Assembly (NCBI GenBank): GCA_041396585.1 | Contig: JAWKYG010000009.1 | Span: forward strand, 135,646 to 199,645 | From: JAUIAI01 sp041396585 | Lineage (GTDB): Bacteria; Pseudomonadota; Gammaproteobacteria; Burkholderiales; Burkholderiaceae_E | Direction: 5' to 3' | DNA length: 64,000 bases | Shown here: piece by piece, positions 45,956 through 54,981 of the stretch | How the letters are laid out: each line of letters opens with the position of its first letter | Numbering within the stretch: position 1 is the stretch's first letter | Notes under the pieces: model-generated | Databases searched by the model: none | The model's input: the letters and a program-made list of their open reading frames with translations, nothing else | Told to the model about the DNA's origin: nothing | Position numbers and translations under genes: made by a program

Positions 45956-46078
45956 CTGCCGCCACGCCTCGAAATGTGAGAAAAATCACGTTCGAACCCG
46001 GCGCGAAGGTTGAGCCTGACCGTCGTGAGCGGCCAACGATGGACGATGGATGGGCGATGTGGATGGACGGCCGGTCGC

Positions 46079-46792
46079 TCAGGCGGCGGCTGGTCGCTGT
46101 TGCGGCTGGCTGTCGAACGGATCGTCGAGTGACGGAATATGCGCGGCGAACACGCTGTTCGGGTAGTAACTGGCGAAATCGGCGCGGATCTTGTCCAGCG
46201 GCAGATCACTATAGGTGCCGTGGTCGGCCAGATACTGCATGTGCAGCCGCTCGCGCGCGTCGAACTCCTGATATAGCGCATCGGCGCTGCCGTCGAACTC
46301 GGTGGGCAGCACATCGAAACGTTCGCAGAGTTCGATGTTGAATGCCGGCGCCAGCTTCAGCCAGTGCCCGTCGATCAGGGCCGCGGCATAACCGTGGTTG
46401 TAGAAGATGTCGACCCCGCCCATGCGTTCGCGCAGTTTGTCGGTGGTCAGGTGATTGCGCACATCGGCAAATCCCAGCGCGGCCGGGATGCCCGCCGCGC
46501 GCAGGGTGGCGGCCATCAGCACCGCCTTGGAGACGCACCAGCCATAGCCCTTGGCCAGCACCGCGCTGGCCCGGTAGTCGGCGTCTTCCCAGCCCAGGCG
46601 ATAGGGGTCGTAGCGGATCTCGTCGCGGACCGCGTAGAACAGCGCCACGGCCCGCTCGCGCGGATTGCCCATGCCCTGGGTGTGGCGCGCGACGAAGGAC
46701 TGGATGGACGGCTCATCGATATCGAGAAAGCCGGTGGCTGCCAGCAGACCCTCCGCGGAGGTCGGCAGACCGGGGAAATGCGTGATCGCCAC
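46079..46792 (-). CDS. Transglutaminase-like cysteine protease-fold protein
   Basis: A 237-residue cytoplasmic protein (no signal peptide seen). The transglutaminase core is visible: the catalytic Cys in GYGWCVSKAVLMAATLRAAGIPA (near residue 86), His in FYNHGYAAALIDGHWLKLAPAFN, and an acidic residue downstream. It may hydrolyse or crosslink amide bonds. It lies upstream of DUF1800 on the same strand with a 123-base gap, so a shared transcript is possible but unproven. Confidence 0.82.
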   Translation of the reverse strand: MAITHFPGLPTSAEGLLAATGFLDIDEPSIQSFVARHTQGMGNPRERAVALFYAVRDEIRYDPYRLGWEDADYRASAVLAKGYGWCVSKAVLMAATLRAAGIPAALGFADVRNHLTTDKLRERMGGVDIFYNHGYAAALIDGHWLKLAPAFNIELCERFDVLPTEFDGSADALYQEFDARERLHMQYLADHGTYSDLPLDKIRADFASYYPNSVFAAHIPSLDDPFDSQPQQRPAAA

Positions 46793-47184
46793 GATGTAGG
46801 CGCTCCGGCTGATGTCGAACCGTCAATGGTAGCAGCGCTCGGAATCCTCGACCTGCGTCCGTCAACGTTGCATCATGGACGATGCGGGCATATGCACGTG
46901 GTGAGATGACCACGGCCGGGCGCAGGTGTCTCAAGGAACGTCGGAAATCTGACCACCCGGGATCGGCTTTACACCCCAAAGTGGTTAGAACTGAGGTTTG
47001 TCCGGGGCCGCGGGTACCCGCAGTTCGACGCTTTCATCGGACGAACACCCAAGAATGAGTGATGCATCGCTGCGTGGGGCTCGATAGATTGCGTCTTTCA
47101 GACGTCAGTTCAGCCGTGCCCGCCCAACCGATGCGGGGCGCGATGCCTGTCGACGACCCATGCCCCATGGAGGAAGCTCACTTG
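46793..47184 (+). other. Divergent intergenic region with a GCGGGTACCCGC palindrome
   Basis: About 390 bases between the transglutaminase-like gene (minus) and the LuxR-type gene (plus). No gene is credible here. A perfect 12-base palindrome lies at 47010-47021 and could be an operator. The ribosome-binding site GGAGGAAG before 47185 fixes the regulator's start. Confidence 0.45.
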
Positions 47185-48315
47185 ATGCCCGGCCCGCAGC
47201 ATTCGGCTGGCGGCACTGGAACCGCCGTCATCCGACTCATGAACGCGCTCTACGCAGCGTTTGCCGATGGCAGTCGGTGGCAGACATTCCTGGCCACGCT
47301 GGCCGACGTCTGCTCGGCCAGGCATGCCGTGATGATGCCGCTGCATGCCGATCCCCTGCGGCCGGTGCTGGCCACTCACGGATTCTCTGCCGCGGCCGCC
47401 GGGCAATGGCACTCGTATTACAAAGAGGCGGATCCATGGCTGGCCGCGGCCGGCATGCCCGGTGCCGGCGAATACCGGGTGCTCAATGGGGAGGCCCTGG
47501 TGCCTGACCCGGCCCTTCGCGGCCTCGAGATCTTTGCGGACTTCCTTGCCCCGAACGATCTGCGCTGGCTGCGCGGATTCTGGATTCACCCCGATGCGGC
47601 GCGGGCGATTCCCTACGGGGTGCTGCTCTGGCGCGGCGTCGACCAGACCAGCTTCGATGAATCCGTGATCGCCACCCTGGACACGGTCGCGCGCGCGATC
47701 AGCGCATTCGAGAAGGTCAGCGTGGCCAATGCGCTGAGCCGTGCTGCGGGTCTGGACAGCTTCGACTCCGCGGCATTTCTGCTCGATGCCGGCGGCCGGC
47801 TGGTGATGACCAACCGGGTGGGCGAATCCATGCTGATGCGCGGTGTGGTCAATGAAATCGACGGCCGCGTGGCACCGGCCACCGAGGTGACCAGTCACTG
47901 GCTGGGGACCCTGCTCGAGCAGGCGGGCACCGACGCCGCGGTGCTGAGCATGAGCGCGCGCTGTCGCGAACGGCTGCCGGTGGTCGGACAGGCACAGCTG
48001 GAACTGGCCGCCATGCGTGCGATCGGTGCCGCGCCAGCGTTGGTGAACTGGTGTTACTCGCTCTCGATCCGCCCCGAGGCGCAGGCGCGACAGGGCGCGG
48101 TTCGCCGCGCCGCCCAGCGGGTCTATCGCTGGACCAATGCCGAGTTCGATGCGGTGGCCAGGCTGGCCGGCGGCGAATCGCTGCCGGAGATCGCCCGGGA
48201 ACGACAGTCCACGGTCGAGACCGTGCGTTCGCACCTGAAAAATGCCAAGCGCAAGGCCGGTGTGCACCGTCAGGTGGATCTGGTGCGCATCTTCACCTCG
48301 CTCGAGCGCCAGTAG
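47185..48315 (+). CDS. LuxR-family transcriptional regulator
   Basis: A 376-residue regulator. The start ATG at 47185 (MPGPQHSAGG) is preceded by GGAGGAAG, better supported than ATGs further upstream. The N-terminal two thirds resemble a GAF/PAS-type sensor region (FLLDAGGRLVMTNRVGESML near residue 200). The C-terminal helix-turn-helix (about 310-370) includes LAGGESLPEIARERQSTVETVRSHLKNAKRKAGV. It precedes paaZ by 78 bases on the same strand and may regulate it. No autoinducer-binding domain of the quorum-sensing type is evident. Confidence 0.87.
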   Translation: MPGPQHSAGGTGTAVIRLMNALYAAFADGSRWQTFLATLADVCSARHAVMMPLHADPLRPVLATHGFSAAAAGQWHSYYKEADPWLAAAGMPGAGEYRVLNGEALVPDPALRGLEIFADFLAPNDLRWLRGFWIHPDAARAIPYGVLLWRGVDQTSFDESVIATLDTVARAISAFEKVSVANALSRAAGLDSFDSAAFLLDAGGRLVMTNRVGESMLMRGVVNEIDGRVAPATEVTSHWLGTLLEQAGTDAAVLSMSARCRERLPVVGQAQLELAAMRAIGAAPALVNWCYSLSIRPEAQARQGAVRRAAQRVYRWTNAEFDAVARLAGGESLPEIARERQSTVETVRSHLKNAKRKAGVHRQVDLVRIFTSLERQ

Positions 48316-48393
48316 CGACGATCGGCGGCGACAGCTGTCGCCGGCCATGCATCGGTAAACTGATGCGATCAACCGCCTCGCAGGAGCAATCAG

Positions 48394-50442
48394 GTGATCG
48401 CAAAGGTGCAGTGTTTTGTCGCCGGGCAGTGGGCCGGCAGTGAGTCCGACCGGGACATTCTCGATGCGGGTCATGGGCGCGCGGTGGCACGTCTCGCGTC
48501 TGGCGGAATCGATGCGGGCGAGGCCTGGACGCATGCGCGCACCGTGGGGCAGAAGTCGCTGCAACAGATCGGCTTTGCCGAACGCGCGGCGCGGCTGCGC
48601 GCGCTCGGGCGTCATCTGACCGAGCACAAGGCGGCGCTCTATGCGCTGTCCACGGCCACCGGCGCAACCCGCAACGACAGCTGGGTGGATATCGATGGCG
48701 GGATAGGCACGCTGATGGCCTACGCCTCGATGGGCGCTGCCGAGTTGCCCGCAGGCACGATCTGGCCGGAGACCCAGGTTCAGCCGCTGTCGCGCACGGG
48801 CGGTTTCGCCGGCACCCATGTACGCGTGTCCCGCACGGGCGTGGCGCTGCATGTGAATGCGTTCAATTTCCCGGTCTGGGGCATGCTCGAGAAGTTCGCG
48901 CCCGCGTTTCTGGCCGGCGTGCCGAGCATCGTCAAACCCGCGACGGACACCTGCTATCTGACGGCCGAATGCGTGCGCCTGATGGCGCGAATCCGGGCTG
49001 CTGCCAGACGGGGCCTTGCAGTTGCTGGTCGGGCGGCCGCAGGGCCGCCTTTTCGAGGGGCTGCGCGAGCAGGATGTGTGCTGACCTTCACCGGCTCGGC
49101 GGCCACCGCCGGTGCGCTGCGCGCCGATCCGCGGGTGCTCGGTTCCGGCGCCGCATTCAATGTCGAGGCGGATTCCCTGAACGCCGCCATCCTGGCACCC
49201 GACGTGGCCGCCGGTTCACCGCTGTTCGATGCCTTCGTCGAGCAGGTGGTGCGCGAAATGACGGTCAAGGCGGGCCAGAAGTGCACGGCCATCCGCCGGA
49301 TCCTGGTGCCCGAGGGCACGCATGATGCCGTGATCGATGCGCTCGGCCTGCGCCTGGCCGAGGTGGTCGTGGGTGATCCCGCGCTCGAACAGGTGCAGAT
49401 GGGGCCGCTGGTATCGGCGGCCCAGGGTCAGGATGTGCGCGCGGCGATCGCGCGGCTGGCGGCCGCGGGCCGCATCGTCTACCGGCGCGACGACGAAGCG
49501 CTGATCGGTGACGGTCTCGATACGCGCGCGTTCGTGACCCCGGTGTTGTTGGCCCACGAGGGCACGGATCCGGCCTCGCCGGTCCATGAGATCGAGGCCT
49601 TCGGGCCGGTGGCCAGCATGATCCGCTACCGTGATTTGGAGCAGGCCGCGGCGATCGCCGCCGCCGGGCGCGGCTCGCTGGTTAGCACTGTGGTCGGTGA
49701 TGATCCGCGCTGGATCGCCGGGCTGGCCACGCATCTGGCACCCTGGCATGGCCGGCTGCATCTGCTCGATGCAACCAGTGCCGGCGAGACCACAGGGCAT
49801 GGCGCGCCGTTGCCCGGGCTGCGCCACGGCGGGCCGGGGCGGGCCGGTGGCGGCGCCGAGCTCGGCGGCCTGGCCGCGCTCGATCTGTATATGCATCGGG
49901 TCGCGGTTCAGGGCTCACCGGCCACCTTGATGGCGCTGACCGGCCAGTATGTGCGCGGCGCCCCGGTCAATGACACGCCCGAACATCCGTTTCGCAAGCA
50001 CTACGAGGATCTTCAGGTCGGCGACTCGCTGCTCACGCATCGGCGCACGGTCAGCGAGGCCGATATCGTCAACTTCGGCTGCCTGTCGGGTGATTTCTTC
50101 TACATGCACTTCGATGAGATCGCCGCCGCGCAGTCGCCGTTCGGCAAACGGATCGCCCACGGCTACTTCGTGTTGTCGGCCGCGGCGGGCCTGTTCGTGT
50201 CGCCGTCGCCCGGGCCGGTGCTGGCCAACTATGGGCTGGACACGCTGCGGTTCGTGCGCCCGGTGGGTATCGGAGACACGATTCAGGCCCGTCTGACCTG
50301 CAAGCGCAAGGCGCCCAGACCGCGCAAGCCCGGCGACGCCAAGGGCCAGGGCGTGGTCGCCTGGGATGTGCAGGTGACCAATCAGGAGGGCGCGGTGGTG
50401 GCCTCCTACGACATCCTGACCCTGGTGGAGATGCGCGACTGA
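48394..50442 (+). CDS. paaZ: PaaZ-type bifunctional aldehyde dehydrogenase / enoyl-CoA hydratase (internal compensated frameshift)
   Basis: In phenylacetate catabolism, PaaZ opens oxepin-CoA and oxidises the resulting aldehyde. The 682-residue protein has an ALDH domain (1-520; catalytic Glu in AFNVEADSLN, Cys in VKAGQKCTAIRR) and a C-terminal MaoC domain (about 530-680; LSGDFFYMHFDEIAA with hydratase Asp and His). Between about 48984 and 49080 (residues about 199-228) the reading frame is off. The +1 frame there encodes the expected SGLLPDGALQLLVG to LREQDV, so an inserted and a deleted base cancel out. No other paa genes are in the window, so the role could be another ring-cleavage route. 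Confidence 0.88.
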   Translation: MIAKVQCFVAGQWAGSESDRDILDAGHGRAVARLASGGIDAGEAWTHARTVGQKSLQQIGFAERAARLRALGRHLTEHKAALYALSTATGATRNDSWVDIDGGIGTLMAYASMGAAELPAGTIWPETQVQPLSRTGGFAGTHVRVSRTGVALHVNAFNFPVWGMLEKFAPAFLAGVPSIVKPATDTCYLTAECVRLMARIRAAARRGLAVAGRAAAGPPFRGAARAGCVLTFTGSAATAGALRADPRVLGSGAAFNVEADSLNAAILAPDVAAGSPLFDAFVEQVVREMTVKAGQKCTAIRRILVPEGTHDAVIDALGLRLAEVVVGDPALEQVQMGPLVSAAQGQDVRAAIARLAAAGRIVYRRDDEALIGDGLDTRAFVTPVLLAHEGTDPASPVHEIEAFGPVASMIRYRDLEQAAAIAAAGRGSLVSTVVGDDPRWIAGLATHLAPWHGRLHLLDATSAGETTGHGAPLPGLRHGGPGRAGGGAELGGLAALDLYMHRVAVQGSPATLMALTGQYVRGAPVNDTPEHPFRKHYEDLQVGDSLLTHRRTVSEADIVNFGCLSGDFFYMHFDEIAAAQSPFGKRIAHGYFVLSAAAGLFVSPSPGPVLANYGLDTLRFVRPVGIGDTIQARLTCKRKAPRPRKPGDAKGQGVVAWDVQVTNQEGAVVASYDILTLVEMRD

Positions 50443-50451
50443 CGCCGGTTG

Positions 50452-50479
50452 ATCGACACGGGTTCGAACCCGTGTCGAT
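50452..50479. terminator. Perfect 28-base palindrome between convergent paaZ and the OmpA lipoprotein gene
   Basis: A 28-base self-complementary sequence (arms ATCGACACGGGT and its complement around TCGA) sits 10 bases after the paaZ stop and 31 bases beyond the stop of the convergent gene. It could end transcription in both directions, but neither side has a T-tract. The GGTTCGAACC centre resembles a tRNA T-arm, yet no tRNA is present. Confidence 0.55.
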
Positions 50480-50509
50480 TCAAGACCCCGTGGCGCGGTA
50501 AGGCGGGAA

Positions 50510-51199
50510 TCAACGAGCCGGTTGCGTGCCCTGCGCCGGCTGCGCGGGAGCGGGCTCGGCGACATAGATCTCCACCCGGCGATTGCGCGCGCGGCCGGTG
50601 ACGGTGGCGTTGTCGGCGATCGGTTCATGCGAGCCGCGCCCGTCGATCGCGATGCGCTGAGCGTCGACGCCACGTGCCACCAGGTATCCGCGCGTGCTGG
50701 CGGCCCGGTTCACCGACAGCGGGTCGTTGATCTGGTCGCTCCCGGTGGCGTCGGTGTGGCCGACGATGGTCACGAGGGTGGCTGTGTGCTGATTGAGCGA
50801 GCTTGCGAAGCGATCGAGAATCGGCTGGAAATCGGGCTTGATATCGGCCCGGTTGGTATCGAATGAGATGTCGCTCGGCACCTCGAGCTTGAGCCGGTTA
50901 TCGGCGGTCTGCACCACGCTCACGCCGGTGCCTGCCGTGGCCTGCTCCATCGCGCGCTTTTGCTCCTGCATCTGCGTGGACCAGATATAGGCGCCGAGCG
51001 CGCCAACGCCCGCGCCGATCGCCGCGCCGCGGCGCGTGGAGCGGCCATCGCCGCCGACGCCGCTGCCCAGCGCCGCGCCGACGACCGTGCCCAGGCCCGC
51101 GCCGATGGCAGCCGCCTGTTGCTCTTCGGACATGCCCGCACAGCCGGCGATCAGGGTGGTGCTGACCAGTAGCGCCAGCGGGCGTCGATGCTTGATCAT
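50510..51199 (-). CDS. OmpA-family outer-membrane lipoprotein
   Basis: A 229-residue lipoprotein. The ATG at 51199 lies at good distance from GGGAA; the signal ends with lipobox LIAGC (Cys near residue 20). A glycine-zipper segment (about 33-75, GAGLGTVVGAALGSGVGGDG) follows, like other YiaD-type proteins. The C-terminal OmpA domain (about 105-215) has FDTNRADIKPDF and the peptidoglycan-binding TDATGSDQINDPLSVNRA and GRARNRRVEIYV. It likely tethers the outer membrane to the cell wall. Confidence 0.93.
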   Translation of the reverse strand: MIKHRRPLALLVSTTLIAGCAGMSEEQQAAAIGAGLGTVVGAALGSGVGGDGRSTRRGAAIGAGVGALGAYIWSTQMQEQKRAMEQATAGTGVSVVQTADNRLKLEVPSDISFDTNRADIKPDFQPILDRFASSLNQHTATLVTIVGHTDATGSDQINDPLSVNRAASTRGYLVARGVDAQRIAIDGRGSHEPIADNATVTGRARNRRVEIYVAEPAPAQPAQGTQPAR

Positions 51200-51684
51200 G
51201 TGTTGCATTCCCAGTGATTGAAGGAGTGGAGCAGTGCTGCGGGCGGTACATGGGACGCGCCACGCGCACCGTTGTCTGTCTGGCACGCAACCCGTATCAG
51301 CCATGCAATTCAACGGCCGGGATGCACGAGCGATGACAGCTTTCCACTATCATCGCGCCAGCGTTGGATTGGTCGCGCGATGTGCAGGGAGATTCTGACC
51401 GCGCGGCCGTATCGTCAGATGGTATCGGAGCCGGCGGCCATCTTGCGAGCCCCCGTCGGTCATTGGCCGACCAACGGCGCGTATGCGGCATCAGCCTGTG
51501 TGCAGCTGGCGCACATTCCGGGCCCGATGGTCTTCATGGCGTGCCCGGTAAGCTTAGAGCGTTGTCTTTCCGTCTGGCCGGTGTGATGGCGTGCACGCGA
51601 CCCCCGTGTGACGCTGATGGCGCATCGGCATTGGCGATGCATGGGTTCTTGCGGCGTGGCCGCGTGTCTGGGGCGGTATGCAGG
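51200..51684 (+). other. Intergenic region between the OmpA lipoprotein and thioesterase genes
   Basis: About 485 bases of divergent spacer. Several short open frames exist but none shows a known motif together with a ribosome-binding site. No repeat or RNA structure stands out. Promoters for both flanking genes are presumed here. Confidence 0.4.
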
Positions 51685-52116
51685 ATGTCTGACTGGAGCA
51701 AATTCGAATCGGCCAATCCCGAGTTGATGCAGGCGCTCGGCGGTATGCGTGTGCTCGAGGTGGATCGCCAGGCGGGCAGTGCGCTACTGGCCTTCGAGTG
51801 CCTGCCGGCATTCTGTCACTCCGGGGGCAGCACGGCGCAGGGCGGCTTCGTCACGGCCTGGCTCGATGCGGCGATGGCGCATGCGGTGATTCTGACTGCC
51901 GATGAGCCGGTCAATGTCGCCAGCCTGGATATCAATGTCCGGTTTCTCGAGCGCGTGGCGCCCGGCCCGGTGCATGCCTTGGGCCGCATCGTGCGCCGCG
52001 GGCGGCGGGTGGTGTTCCTCGAGGCACGCCTGATGCGGCCCGATGGCAGTCTGTTGGCCAGCGCCAGCTCCAGCGGCATGCTGGTCCCGGGACCGCCGCC
52101 CTCCGGTTCGCATTGA
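51685..52116 (+). CDS. PaaI-family hotdog thioesterase
   Basis: A 143-residue predicted acyl-CoA thioesterase. The ATG at 51685 gives MSDWSKFESANPELM. The hotdog core includes AQGGFVTAWLDAAMAHAV, where the catalytic Asp of the family lies, and ASLDINVRFLERVAPGPVHALG. It starts 10 bases before the GNAT-peptidase gene begins, so the two are likely co-transcribed. Presence near paaZ suggests a link to CoA-thioester housekeeping, but this is inference. Confidence 0.85.
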   Translation: MSDWSKFESANPELMQALGGMRVLEVDRQAGSALLAFECLPAFCHSGGSTAQGGFVTAWLDAAMAHAVILTADEPVNVASLDINVRFLERVAPGPVHALGRIVRRGRRVVFLEARLMRPDGSLLASASSSGMLVPGPPPSGSH

Positions 52117-52126
52117 GCCCCCGAAG

Positions 52127-53416
52127 ATGGGCGCCCCACGGCCAGTAGCTCCCGGACAATGCGCCGCGCCCGCTGACGGTGCCGGGCCGGGGGATCCTGC
52201 CGATCGCGCCGACGGCGTTCATATCCGTCGGGCGACGCTCGACGATCTGGAGTTTCTGCTGGCGATCGAGCAGGCGAGCTTTGCCACCGACCGGCTCTCG
52301 CGCCGCAGTTTTCGTAAGCTGATCGGCAGCGCGAGCGCGGTTCTGCTGGTGGCCGAATCACCGCGTTCTGCACACGCCGAGGACACAAAGACCGATCCGC
52401 GCTGCGGCTACGCCTTGTTGCTGTTTCGTGCCGGCACCGGGCTGGCCAGGCTGTATTCGGTGGCCGTCGACGCCGCCCATGGCGGCCGCGGCATCGGTCA
52501 TCGTCTGCTGGTGGCGGTCGAGCAGGCCGCGATCGCGCTCGGCAAGGTCTTGCTGCGCCTCGAGGTGGCGGTATCGAACACGGGCGCGCGCCGCCTGTAC
52601 GAGCGCGCGGGTTACAGGATCGTGCGTCAGTTGCCGGCCTATTACGACAACGGTGAGGACGGCCTGCGACTGGAGAAAGCGCTTCGCTGGCGATTCTCGC
52701 CGCGTGGTCGGGCACCCTACTATGCGCAGAGCACCGAGTTCACCTGCGGCCCGGCCTGTCTGATGATGGCCCTGGCCCGTTATGGGCTCATCGAGCGGCT
52801 GGACCCGGTGCTCGAGGTTCGCCTCTGGCGGGAGGCGACCACGATCTTCATGGGCTCCGGGCTCGGGGGATGTGAACCGGTCGGCATGGCGGTGGCCGCA
52901 ACCGAAGCCGGGCTCAGGGTGCAGGCACACCTGAGCGGCGAGGGGCCTTTGCTGTTGCAGACCGTGCTGAACCCGGAGAAGCGGCGTGTGATGGCCTTGG
53001 CGCAGCAGGATTTCGCCGAACGCGCGCAGCGTCTGGGCATCGAGATATTTCCGCCGATGGATGCGCGCGCGCTGGCCGAGGCGGTGAGCAAAGATGCGGT
53101 GGCCATCGTGTTGATCTCCGGCAACCGGATGTACGGCCAGCGCATGCCGCACTGGGTGGTGGTGCACGACTACCTCGATGACCATCTGATCGTGCATGAT
53201 CCCTGGGTGGTGGACAATGGTCTCGAGTCGGTTACCGATGCCTCCAATATCCCGATTCCGCCGGCCGAGTTCGAGCGCATGTCGCGCTTTGGCAAGAGCG
53301 CGCTGCGTGCCACCCTGCTGATCAGCGGCCGGCGCCGCCGGGTTCCGTTGCGCGAACCGGCCATCGGGCTGGATTCGGCGCGCCAAACGGCCGATGATGA
53401 TGCCGCTCAGGCCTGA
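52127..53416 (+). CDS. GNAT acetyltransferase fused to a C39-like papain-fold peptidase
   Basis: A 429-residue fusion; the ATG at 52127 has GAAG upstream. Residues about 31-187 form a RimI-like GNAT domain with the acetyl-CoA loop HGGRGIGHRLL and ARRLYERAGYRI. Residues about 196-400 form a peptidase C39-like domain (DUF3335 type) with Gln201 and Cys207 in QSTEFTCGPAC, His342 in MPHWVVVHDY and Asp358 in IVHDPW. No ABC transporter is fused, unlike bacteriocin C39 exporters. It is followed 78 bases later by a RimK-type ligase; this pairing is recurrent and predicted to build or trim peptide tags. Confidence 0.88.
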   Translation: MGAPRPVAPGQCAAPADGAGPGDPADRADGVHIRRATLDDLEFLLAIEQASFATDRLSRRSFRKLIGSASAVLLVAESPRSAHAEDTKTDPRCGYALLLFRAGTGLARLYSVAVDAAHGGRGIGHRLLVAVEQAAIALGKVLLRLEVAVSNTGARRLYERAGYRIVRQLPAYYDNGEDGLRLEKALRWRFSPRGRAPYYAQSTEFTCGPACLMMALARYGLIERLDPVLEVRLWREATTIFMGSGLGGCEPVGMAVAATEAGLRVQAHLSGEGPLLLQTVLNPEKRRVMALAQQDFAERAQRLGIEIFPPMDARALAEAVSKDAVAIVLISGNRMYGQRMPHWVVVHDYLDDHLIVHDPWVVDNGLESVTDASNIPIPPAEFERMSRFGKSALRATLLISGRRRRVPLREPAIGLDSARQTADDDAAQA

Positions 53417-53494
53417 GCCCCGCCTGATGCCGGCCCCCCACTGTACGGAAAGCGGGCGTCGCCATCCTGAGATCGCCGATCGGGAGTCCGAGCC

Positions 53495-54961
53495 ATGAAA
53501 CAGCTGTTGTTGATCGCCGATGAACTCGCCGACCTCGAGGGGCTGACCGGGCTATACGCGATGGCCACCACGCGCGACTATGTCGATCGGCCCGCCGCGT
53601 TTCAATCGCGCGGTCTGCGCATCATCAATCTGTCGCGGCGCCAGGCCTATCAGAGCCTCGGTTACTACGCATCCCTGCTCGCCGAGGCCCGCGGCCACCG
53701 GGTGATGCCGTCGGTCGAAACCTCGCTCGATCTGACCCAGCGTCATGGCGATACACGCGCACTGCCCGAACTCGAGGCCGCGCTCGCGCGGGACCACAAA
53801 CGCGGCGGCGGCGAGTTGCCGGAGATGATCTGGGTCTTGCTCGGTGAATGCGAAGACTCCCGGTTCACGGCATTCGGGCGGCTCCTGTTCGACTGGTTTC
53901 GCGCGCCCATCCTGCGGGTGCGGATCTCGCGGCGTCAGGGCGGCGATGGCGGGGTGCGCATCGCGCGTATCCAGATGCGGCCGTTCAACCGGCTCGATGC
54001 CGATATCAAGGCGCGTTTCGCGGCGGTGCTGGCCGCCCAGAGTCGCGGCGTCTGGCGCTCACCGAAGGAGCGCGCGGTGTCGCGCTATTCGCTCGCGGTG
54101 TTGCACGACCCCGACGAGCGTCTGCCGCCGACCTCGTCGGCCAGCCTGCGCCATTTCGCGCGGATCGCCGAGCGCCAGGGCGTGTCGGTGGAACCGATCA
54201 GGCGCCGTGAGCTGTCGCGGCTGCCCGAGTTCGATGCCTTGTTCATCCGCGAGACCACCTCGATTCGCAATCACACCTATGGGTTCGCGCAGCGGGCGCG
54301 GGCCGAGGGCATGCCGGTGATCGATGATCCGGTGTCGATGATCCGCTGCACCAACAAGGTCTATCTGTGGGAACGGCTGCAGCAGGCCGAGCTGCCGTCA
54401 CCGCCGACACTGGCCCTGCGCCGCGACACCTCGCTCACCGAGGTGGCCGACCGGCTCGGCATGCCGCTGGTGGTCAAGGTGCCCGATGGTTCATTCAGCC
54501 GCGGCGTGAAGCGGGCCTCGACGATGACCGAGCTGCAGGAGGTGACCACCACCTTGTTCGGCGAATCGGATCTGCTGCTCGCGCAGGCCTATCTGCCGAC
54601 CCGCTTCGACTGGCGCATCGGTGTGCTCGGCGGCGAGCCGCTGTTCGCCTGCCAGTACCTGATGGCGCGCAATCACTGGCAGATCGTCAATCACCGCCCC
54701 AACGGGCGCGCGATCGAGGGCGGCTTTCATACCTTCGAACTGGACTCGGTGCCGCCCGAAGTGCTCGATACCGCGGTGCGTGCCGCGCGCCTGATCGGCG
54801 ATGGCTTTTACGGCGTGGATCTGAAGGAGCTCGATACCGGCGTGGTGGTGATCGAGATCAATGACAACCCGAACCTCGAGCACGGCGTCGAGGATCAGAT
54901 CGGCCGTGAGCTGGTCTGGCAGCGCCTGGTGCAGTGGTTCGTGGACCGCTTGCGGCGCTGA
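53495..54961 (+). CDS. RimK-type ATP-grasp ligase with N-terminal RLAN domain
   Basis: A 488-residue ligase after GGGAG at the ATG at 53495. The first 180 residues (MKQLLLIADELADLEGL, INLSRRQAYQSLGYYASLLAEA) form the RLAN domain found only in this RimK subgroup. The ATP-grasp part shows the ATP-binding Lys in MPLVVKVPDGSFSRGVKRA, and metal ligands in GVDLKELDTGVVVIEINDNPN. RimK relatives ligate glutamate or other amino acids to proteins or small molecules. Acting with the upstream GNAT-peptidase is inferred from adjacency. It is not the ribosomal S6-modifying RimK, which is about 300 residues. Confidence 0.88.
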   Translation: MKQLLLIADELADLEGLTGLYAMATTRDYVDRPAAFQSRGLRIINLSRRQAYQSLGYYASLLAEARGHRVMPSVETSLDLTQRHGDTRALPELEAALARDHKRGGGELPEMIWVLLGECEDSRFTAFGRLLFDWFRAPILRVRISRRQGGDGGVRIARIQMRPFNRLDADIKARFAAVLAAQSRGVWRSPKERAVSRYSLAVLHDPDERLPPTSSASLRHFARIAERQGVSVEPIRRRELSRLPEFDALFIRETTSIRNHTYGFAQRARAEGMPVIDDPVSMIRCTNKVYLWERLQQAELPSPPTLALRRDTSLTEVADRLGMPLVVKVPDGSFSRGVKRASTMTELQEVTTTLFGESDLLLAQAYLPTRFDWRIGVLGGEPLFACQYLMARNHWQIVNHRPNGRAIEGGFHTFELDSVPPEVLDTAVRAARLIGDGFYGVDLKELDTGVVVIEINDNPNLEHGVEDQIGRELVWQRLVQWFVDRLRR

Positions 54962-54981
54962 CCGCCGGCTGGGCCGATGGC

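Noticed and set aside
50452..50479. tRNA gene or T-arm at GGTTCGAACC
   Set aside because: No acceptor, D or anticodon arm surrounds it; the segment is a perfect palindrome, not a cloverleaf part.
51364..51684. In-frame upstream extension of the thioesterase gene
   Set aside because: The upstream 107 codons show no family similarity, and the hotdog protein normally starts near MSDWSK at 51685.
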